Shown: in pieces, positions 58,109-64,000 of the stretch
Position numbering within the stretch: the stretch's first letter is position 1
Layout of the letters: each line of letters begins with the position of its first letter
Assembly: GCA_017459705.1 (NCBI GenBank)
Contig: JAFUCJ010000003.1
Location: 1 to 64,000, forward strand
Reading direction: 5' to 3'
DNA length: 64,000 bases
Origin: Candidatus Saccharimonadota bacterium
GTDB lineage: Bacteria > Patescibacteriota > Saccharimonadia > Saccharimonadales > Saccharimonadaceae
Position numbers and translations under genes: made by a program
The notes under the pieces: model-generated
What the model was told of the DNA's origin: nothing
Database searches by the model: none
The model's input: only the letters and a program-made list of their open reading frames with translations

Positions 58109-58825
58109 ATGGCGGGTTCATCTACAACAAACAAGTCGACCTCTGTTAAGCGTGCCAAGACCAAAACTGGCATTAAATCTCGTGCACGTGTTCGTGAACA
58201 CGGTGAAGTGTTCACGGAACAGAGAGAGGTTAAGGCGATGTGCAATCTTTGCGAGCCTGACCTTTCTGACATCACAAAGAAAGTTCTAGAGCCAGGTTGT
58301 GGGACTGGAAACTTTCTAGTAGAAATTCTTGAACGACGTATTCGAAATAAAAAACACAAAAAAGACCCCTACAAAATTCTCATCGCCGTCTCAAATCTAT
58401 ATGGGATTGATATTGCTCTCGACAATTTAGAAGAGGCAAGAACACGCCTTCGCAACATCGTTTTTGATTATTTAGGAAGTTCTCACGTCAGTGGGGACTT
58501 TTTGCTTGCTCTCGACACTATTTTAAAGACAAATATCATCTACGGAGATTTGCTGAATGGTCGCAAGGATATATTTCTTGTTAATTGGATACCCATTGGT
58601 GAGGCTGGTTTTGAATTAGAAAAATGGAGTTTTGCAGAAATCGAGCAAGGTAGAAAACGTGTCGTAAAAGCGGAAGCGGTTTCAAGGCTTCCAGAAGCCG
58701 TTCAGAGCCTTTTTGAGAAAAAGCCACCAGATAAATCGTCTTCGGCTCGAAAACCCCGTCAGAAGCCGAAAGAAGAGCCTGTAGAGCAATTACCAATCTT
58801 TAAACTATTAGGAGATAATAAATGA
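58109..58825 (+). CDS. SAM-dependent methyltransferase-like subunit of the R-M pair
   Basis: 238 residues from ATG 58109 (in-frame GTG 58052 lies inside the structured RNA). A basic N-terminal tail (TSVKRAKTKTGIKSRARVRE), motif I LEPGCGTGNFLVEIL near 61, LYGIDIALDNLEEAR, and TNIIYGDLL. In place of the NPPY catalytic motif it reads VNWIPIG, so methyl transfer may be lost or shifted to its partner. C-terminal segment Lys/Pro-rich (EKKPPDKSSSARKPRQKPKE). Its stop overlaps the start of the large helicase-methylase by four bases (ATGA). Likely a small accessory or specificity-modifying MTase fragment. Confidence 0.7.
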   Translation: MAGSSTTNKSTSVKRAKTKTGIKSRARVREHGEVFTEQREVKAMCNLCEPDLSDITKKVLEPGCGTGNFLVEILERRIRNKKHKKDPYKILIAVSNLYGIDIALDNLEEARTRLRNIVFDYLGSSHVSGDFLLALDTILKTNIIYGDLLNGRKDIFLVNWIPIGEAGFELEKWSFAEIEQGRKRVVKAEAVSRLPEAVQSLFEKKPPDKSSSARKPRQKPKEEPVEQLPIFKLLGDNK

Positions 58826-61800
58826 AAGAATTTGAGATAAAACCAGTTAGACAGAAAATTATTTACGTCTATAAACATCCTGATAGTTATCGTCCACACA
58901 TTGGCTGGTTAAAAATTGGCGACCAAACTGGTCTTGATTCTACTCGCATTGACGACCAGAATGAGGCGGACAATATCGAGACCGAAACTCTTTTCCAAGT
59001 TCCAGCCGTCGATATCTACGGCAAAACTTTTCGTGATTATGACATACATAAAGCCCTAGAATTTATGGGGATTCCTAGAGAAAAGAAGGTAAACAACTCC
59101 AACCGTAAATCTGAATGGTTTAAAGTAGATTTAGAAACGGTCAAAAAAGTTATTGATGACCGCATAAAATGTCACGATTTCTTTAATTCTTACATTCCAT
59201 CTACCCCAGATGGCATAAAACCTAAAATTGTTTTACGTAAAGAACAGCAAGACGCCGTAGATATGACTTACGAGTATTGGCTGGACCGTGCTGGTAATCC
59301 AGACCGAGATTTTCTCTGGAATGCTAAACCACGCTTCGGTAAAACTCTTACTGCATATAATTTTGCAATGAAGACAGAAGCAAAAAGGATTCTAATCGTT
59401 ACGAATCGTCCTGCCATTTCCGATTCCTGGGCAAGAGATTTTTATGAACATATTCGTCCAGAACATCCAGAATATGTTTTCTCGTCCGCAAAAGGGGGTG
59501 AGGTTAAAACTTCTGATGGGAAAGTTTTTCGAATCCCATCACGGCAAGATGTTATTGGACGAATGGATGATTTAAGACGTCCACTCATTTTCTTTATCTC
59601 GCTTCAAGATATTAAAGGCAAAAGTGCCGACTCTGACGATTTCAAGAAAAAGAATCAATGGATTTTCGATATTAAGACTCGCTGGGATTTGCTTATTATT
59701 GATGAAAGTCACGAGGGTGTTAAAACCTCAAAGACAAAAGAAGTGCTCGATAAACTTGGTGCCGATTTCACGCTCTGTTTGTCTGGCACCCCATTCAAGG
59801 CTATTGCAAGTAACGATTTCAGTAAAGAACAAATCTTCAACTGGTCTTATGCAGACGAACAAGAATCTAAAGCGAATTGGGATTATGAAAAAGGCGACAA
59901 CCCATATGAAAATCTTCCTCGAATGAACTTCCGTGCTTACCATATGAGTACGATGATGGAGGCAACAGTAGACGATGAAGAAGCGTGTTTTGACCTTTCG
60001 GAGTTCTTCAAAACTTCTGGAAAAAACTTTTTACGTCCTGGCGATGTTGTGGGATGGCTAGATAAAATCTCTGGTATTTCTCGCAATGAAGAAACTGGCG
60101 AAACTTTTTCGACTCCAGCAGACGCTTCTGCCAATATGCCTTTCGACACGGAAGAAAAGCGAGACGCTTTGCGCCATACCTTTTGGCTTTTGCCAGGCGT
60201 TGCTGAATGCGAGGCAATGAAAGATTTACTTAAATCTCATCCCGTTTTTAAAGATTATGAAGTAGTTTTAGCGGCTGGCAAAGGAGATGATGAGCAGGAA
60301 GGTAAAAAATCGCTCGATAAAGTACGCAATGCTATCGGAAATGAACCGCTTAAGACTAAAACTATCACACTTTCCTGCGGGCAGTTAAATACTGGCGTGA
60401 CCGTACCAGAATGGACAGCCGTGTTTATGCTTTACGGTAGCACTGGTACGGGGCAAATAGTCAGAAGTAGTTCGACACAATATCTTCAAGCCGCTTTTCG
60501 TGCTCAAAATCCGTGGGTTTATGGAGAGCATAAAGAGTTTTCAAAAGACGACTGTTATATTTTCGATTTTGCTCCAGACCGAGTACTGACTATTCTGGGA
60601 GATTACGCAGTTAAACTGACTGATAATCAGAATAAGAACCAAGACCACAAGCCAGCCATCCGAAAGTTATTAAACTATCTCTCCGTCATCTCAATGGATG
60701 AGAAAGGTGAGATGAGAGAACTCGACGCAAGAGACGTAGTAGAACTTCCACGGAAACTTATTGCTAAAGAGATTGTCGATGGTGGATTTATTACTTCCAA
60801 TAAACTCTTCAATATTAACAATATTTTCCACGCTACGCCAGAGGCTCGTCAAATCATTAACAAACTAACCGCAGTAAAGAAGCAGAGACTAGAGAAAACT
60901 CCTAGTGAGGTCGCAGAAACTGAAACGGAGATTGATGAAGAGGGCAACACGATTATCGATAACGAGGTCCTAATCAATACTTCCGAGGGCGTACTCCGCA
61001 AAAAAGAATATGAAGTATTGACCGAGGATGATAGACAAGCCGCTCTCCAAGCCGCATTTTTGCCAGAAGAAACTCCACTTCCCGATGATATTTCAGATGA
61101 TAAACGTGAGGTGATGGAATCGGCGGTAAAAGAGATAAAACAAGAAGCCAAAAAACAAGCAGAAAAGAAGCGAAAGAAAGAAGAGGACGAATATAGAGAC
61201 AAACTCCGTGGCTTCGCTCGTACGATTCCAATGCTTCTTCACGCTTATGGACAGCCAGGAATGACTTTTGACGACCTAGAGAAAAAGATTCCTGACGATA
61301 TTTTCTTCGAATTAACAGATATCACCAAAGACGAGTTCCGCATTTTGCGCAAAGAGCAATATTTCAATGAAGACAACTGTACCGTTGCTATTAAAGAGTT
61401 TATGAAACGAGAAGAAGAATTGGCAGATTACTTTTGCATTGGTGCTGATAGAGACATTTTCGACTACATTCCAATGCAGAGAAATAACCAAGTCTTTACG
61501 CCGAAAAAGGTAGTTGCAAAAATGCTAGACACTCTTGAAGAAGAAGTGCCGTCCGTCTTTAAATCTGACAAGCGAAAGTTTTTGGACCCATATTCAAAGA
61601 GCGGTTTATTCCTCGCAGGCGTAGTAAAAAGGTTATACAATAATTTGCGCCCGCATTTTAAATCTGACCGAGAATGTTTAATGCACATTTTATCGAACCA
61701 GATTTATGCCTGGTCTCCAAATGATATCTTGAGGAAATCTTCCATCAATACGATTATAGGTTTTACTCGATTCGACAGAGATAATTTCGACCAAAAAGAC

Positions 61801-62943
61801 AAACGAGGTCTAGAGCGAAACTTTTTAAGTTACGACCCTATGAATGAGAAAGGAGAAATTGAAAATGATAAGGTCCAACAAAAAATCGATGACTGCTGGG
61901 AGGAAAATATGAAATTTGATATCATTATCGGTAACCCACCATATCAACTCGGCTATAGACAAATCTATGCAGATTTTTACCGTATGGCTGTTGACTTGAA
62001 TCCTCAACTTCTATGTATGATTTTCCCAATTGGTTGGCAGAAAGCAAACAATACAAACGGCTTAAAGCAATTAAACAATGAGCATTACAAGAGAGACCGA
62101 CATATTGTGAGTATAGACAATTATTATGAAGACGGTCCAGATAAAATTTTTCCCGATGTTGGAACGGGCGGAGTAAATATCATCTTGCGCAATTCAAACT
62201 ACGATAATAACGGCGAAATTAAAAAATTTGAATATGGTAAAAATGTGGGGACTTTTGTGCTACCGATTGAGCAGTCCGAAATGGAGAAGCCAGCGGAATT
62301 AAAAGCGATGTTGTCAGTAGTTAAAAGTTCTTCTACAATAGATTCACTAGGCTCGTCTCAAAAGCCATATGGCTTAAGAACTGACGCAATGAAAAAACCA
62401 GAAAAATACGGCTTGAAATTTACCGAAACAAAAACGAACGATGATGACGTAAGAGCATTTGGGCTATTACCAAGCAACAAACGAGGTTATATGTATATCT
62501 CTCGAGATATCTTACCTAAAACCAGTAGTAACCTAGACCACTACAAACTGTTCGTACCAAAGGCTTGGGGAAATATGTCAAAAACTGCAGGAATAGGAGG
62601 GTCTTATTCGAATCTTTGCATTGCAAATCCAGGTGATGTCTGTCTAGAAACATATATGGAATTTGGGGCGTTTAAAACAAAAGAAGAAACTGAAAAAATG
62701 GCAAAATACTTTTTTACAAAGTTTTTTAGAGCATTGCTATTTTTAGCGAAAGATTCACAGTGTGCCTCAAAAGAAAAATATAAGTTTATTCCTATACCAG
62801 ATTTAGCAAAAGGCTACTGGAGCAAAAGTATTGCAGAGATTGACGAGATTCTATTTGAAGAATATAATATTCCAGAGGAAAGCCGAAGATTTATTCGTGA
62901 GAATATTCAGACCCGTGACGAATCAAATATAGATATCCTATAG
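58822..62943 (+). CDS. Helicase-methyltransferase restriction enzyme (type ISP/IIG-like)
   Basis: 1373 residues in one chain. N-terminal about 115 residues resemble a MUG113/T5orf172 GIY-YIG-like nuclease (KIIYVYKHPDSY, WLKIGDQTGL). SF2 helicase: Walker A NAKPRFGKTLTAYNF (about 170), DESH in LLIIDESHEGVKT (about 293), LSGTPFKAI, and QAAFRAQNP (about 556). Coiled charged linker 700-830. Gamma-type N6-adenine MTase: FLDPYSKSGLFLAG (about 920) and DIIIGNPPYQLG (about 1038). Target-recognition part from 1150. It cuts and modifies DNA, protecting the cell from phage or plasmid DNA. Type ISP enzymes such as LlaGI have the same domain logic with a different nuclease. Confidence 0.88.
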   Translation: MKEFEIKPVRQKIIYVYKHPDSYRPHIGWLKIGDQTGLDSTRIDDQNEADNIETETLFQVPAVDIYGKTFRDYDIHKALEFMGIPREKKVNNSNRKSEWFKVDLETVKKVIDDRIKCHDFFNSYIPSTPDGIKPKIVLRKEQQDAVDMTYEYWLDRAGNPDRDFLWNAKPRFGKTLTAYNFAMKTEAKRILIVTNRPAISDSWARDFYEHIRPEHPEYVFSSAKGGEVKTSDGKVFRIPSRQDVIGRMDDLRRPLIFFISLQDIKGKSADSDDFKKKNQWIFDIKTRWDLLIIDESHEGVKTSKTKEVLDKLGADFTLCLSGTPFKAIASNDFSKEQIFNWSYADEQESKANWDYEKGDNPYENLPRMNFRAYHMSTMMEATVDDEEACFDLSEFFKTSGKNFLRPGDVVGWLDKISGISRNEETGETFSTPADASANMPFDTEEKRDALRHTFWLLPGVAECEAMKDLLKSHPVFKDYEVVLAAGKGDDEQEGKKSLDKVRNAIGNEPLKTKTITLSCGQLNTGVTVPEWTAVFMLYGSTGTGQIVRSSSTQYLQAAFRAQNPWVYGEHKEFSKDDCYIFDFAPDRVLTILGDYAVKLTDNQNKNQDHKPAIRKLLNYLSVISMDEKGEMRELDARDVVELPRKLIAKEIVDGGFITSNKLFNINNIFHATPEARQIINKLTAVKKQRLEKTPSEVAETETEIDEEGNTIIDNEVLINTSEGVLRKKEYEVLTEDDRQAALQAAFLPEETPLPDDISDDKREVMESAVKEIKQEAKKQAEKKRKKEEDEYRDKLRGFARTIPMLLHAYGQPGMTFDDLEKKIPDDIFFELTDITKDEFRILRKEQYFNEDNCTVAIKEFMKREEELADYFCIGADRDIFDYIPMQRNNQVFTPKKVVAKMLDTLEEEVPSVFKSDKRKFLDPYSKSGLFLAGVVKRLYNNLRPHFKSDRECLMHILSNQIYAWSPNDILRKSSINTIIGFTRFDRDNFDQKDKRGLERNFLSYDPMNEKGEIENDKVQQKIDDCWEENMKFDIIIGNPPYQLGYRQIYADFYRMAVDLNPQLLCMIFPIGWQKANNTNGLKQLNNEHYKRDRHIVSIDNYYEDGPDKIFPDVGTGGVNIILRNSNYDNNGEIKKFEYGKNVGTFVLPIEQSEMEKPAELKAMLSVVKSSSTIDSLGSSQKPYGLRTDAMKKPEKYGLKFTETKTNDDDVRAFGLLPSNKRGYMYISRDILPKTSSNLDHYKLFVPKAWGNMSKTAGIGGSYSNLCIANPGDVCLETYMEFGAFKTKEETEKMAKYFFTKFFRALLFLAKDSQCASKEKYKFIPIPDLAKGYWSKSIAEIDEILFEEYNIPEESRRFIRENIQTRDESNIDIL

Positions 62944-62944
62944 A

Positions 62945-64000
62945 ATGAGTAAACAAAAGAAGATTTTAAATATAGTCCTGGGCGTAATCTTTTTGATACT
63001 GTTAGCGGGTAACATACTGGTTATTGTTTGTCCGCCTTTTAAAGAAAGGTTGTGGGGCTTCTTTGGCGACATAGGGAGTCTTTTGAAAAATCTTTCGTTG
63101 GCATATTTAGGTTCTTACATATTCTACTGTTTTCAAATCCTTATGCCAGACCTTTGGAAATCTCATATCGAAAAGAATTATATGAAACAATTCTTTGATG
63201 GCTCCAACATAGATGGCTTTGCGGTACTTTTAAAAACCTGCTACTCATTTCCAGATGCGCAAGGAAAAATCCCCAGGCAACTATTCTATGTTTGTGAAAA
63301 AATCCCCGATAAAAAAATGTATGTTGCCGAAATAATTATTTTACAAAACCAAGATAATAAGAAGCACTATGTCTCACTTACCGACAAAATATCATTCAGC
63401 GAGGCAATGGCGAATAACCTTGAATCGATTAGGCGACAAGTGGAGTATTTTAGAAAACAGTATGACAAGAAAATTTGTAACGAGGATTTACTCCTAGTTT
63501 TTGACAGAATCATAGATAATACTACGGAATTACAGTCGTTATACGATAATTCCCAAAGGTATTCCACCCAGAATACTCTTCTGGGCGGAATAACTGACGT
63601 CCTACAGACCCTATACGAAGACTTAAGTTATATAGTTTCTCGCTACAAAATCAAAAGTGAACGCCGTATTGAAGTTATTACAAACGAAGAAGAATACAAA
63701 AAAGCAAAGAGTATTTACGACTCGCAAATTAAAAACGGTCTAGCAGACCTCGTTAACTTTAGTAGACAAGGGAGCAAACTAGTTTTTGAAGTTAATAAGA
63801 ATGCCAAAATATTTTTCCCTATTGGGTGCTTTCTAGAAAATAGGGGGCATAAAGTTAAGGGCAGCGATGAGGCTAGAGATATTACGGTATTTAAAGATGG
63901 CAAAAGAATCCAAAAAGTAAAAGTTTTTGGCATACGCAATATTTCCATAGGAAGAATTATTATTTTGAGGCATAATTTCACGGAGAAAGATTTGTATTGG
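62945..64000 (+). CDS. Membrane protein of the R-M island, 3' end missing
   Basis: A frame of 352 codons without a stop, beginning at ATG 62945, two bases after the R-M stop codon. The start MSKQKKILNIVLGVIFLILL and a second hydrophobic segment near 45-70 (LAYLGSYIFYCFQIL) form two membrane helices; the rest is cytoplasmic with coiled-coil character (about 145-230) and a beta-rich final part (IFFPIGCFLENRG, DITVFKDGKRIQKVKV). A strongly AT-rich composition continues that of the island. Possibly a defence effector or sensor co-transcribed with the R-M genes; function unknown. Confidence 0.6.
   Translation, partial: MSKQKKILNIVLGVIFLILLAGNILVIVCPPFKERLWGFFGDIGSLLKNLSLAYLGSYIFYCFQILMPDLWKSHIEKNYMKQFFDGSNIDGFAVLLKTCYSFPDAQGKIPRQLFYVCEKIPDKKMYVAEIIILQNQDNKKHYVSLTDKISFSEAMANNLESIRRQVEYFRKQYDKKICNEDLLLVFDRIIDNTTELQSLYDNSQRYSTQNTLLGGITDVLQTLYEDLSYIVSRYKIKSERRIEVITNEEEYKKAKSIYDSQIKNGLADLVNFSRQGSKLVFEVNKNAKIFFPIGCFLENRGHKVKGSDEARDITVFKDGKRIQKVKVFGIRNISIGRIIILRHNFTEKDLYW

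Noticed and set aside
1-64000. Recoded UGA (genetic code 25)
   Set aside because: Many well-defined genes end in TGA (murC, radA, clpC, aguA) with correct lengths, so TGA is a stop.

Overview
The window reads as a chromosomal segment of a Candidate Phyla Radiation bacterium, most likely a Candidatus Saccharibacteria (TM7) relative. This is inferred from gene content and compactness: short or fused housekeeping proteins (RNase HII-YraN, TsaE-TsaB, HTH-MurA, PfkB-aldolase), overlapping ATGA gene junctions, DUF4143 ATPases, a fermentative lower glycolysis, and an agmatine-deiminase energy module. TGA is used as a normal stop, which argues against the recoded CPR lineages (Gracilibacteria/Absconditabacteria). 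The core (about 6.1-55.7 kb) has C-rich, moderately high-GC codon use; the two flanks are AT-rich and look acquired.

Layout. 1-2.3 kb: a phage- or plasmid-like patch with two convergent tail-fibre-like reading frames that share an inverted repeat, a small winged-helix-like protein and a tyrosine recombinase; this looks like an invertible cassette. 2.3-6.1 kb: AT-rich accessory genes (two NUDIX hydrolases, a nucleotide-processing fold, an XRE membrane regulator, a NYN nuclease). 6.1-30 kb: core genes (ychF, rnhB-yraN, rplS, ruvA-ruvC-radA in one run with two large envelope genes, murC, tsaE-tsaB, clpP-clpC under a perfect CIRCE operator, galU, pfkB-aldolase, rplY, orn, argS). 30.2-37.7 kb: a complete diversity-generating retroelement (DGR): Avd-like accessory protein, reverse transcriptase, template repeat, and a variable repeat at the 3' end of a secreted FISUMP/C-type-lectin-like protein. 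All 21 differences between template and variable repeat fall at template adenines. 37.9-46.2 kb: gpmI, agmatine deiminase, an APC antiporter, putrescine carbamoyltransferase, pgi and carbamate kinase. 46.2-55.8 kb: aspS, a DsbA-like protein, a UvrD/PcrA helicase, HTH-murA, pgk, pyk. 55.8 kb to the end: an island entered in tRNA-Glu, with a large serine recombinase, a long pseudoknotted leader RNA, and a restriction-modification pair.

How the parts work together. Glycolysis (pgi, aldolase, pgk, gpmI, pyk) and the agmatine pathway (import of agmatine in exchange for putrescine, deimination, phosphorolysis of carbamoyl-putrescine, ATP from carbamate kinase) together make ATP by substrate-level phosphorylation, which suits a host-dependent cell. 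Envelope genes and the DGR target give it a large and partly variable surface.

Most notable signals: (1) the DGR with its template on the strand opposite to its reverse transcriptase, and an ATPase gene between them; (2) a pair of inverted 190-bp units, each with a 25-codon ORF and a convergent promoter plus terminator, resembling an undescribed type I toxin-antitoxin family; (3) a leader RNA in front of the restriction system with two mutually exclusive pairings; (4) two copies of a complex conserved stem-loop, one inside the tsaE-tsaB linker; (5) pervasive leaderless promoters, in which TATAAT lies exactly 6-7 nt before the start codon.
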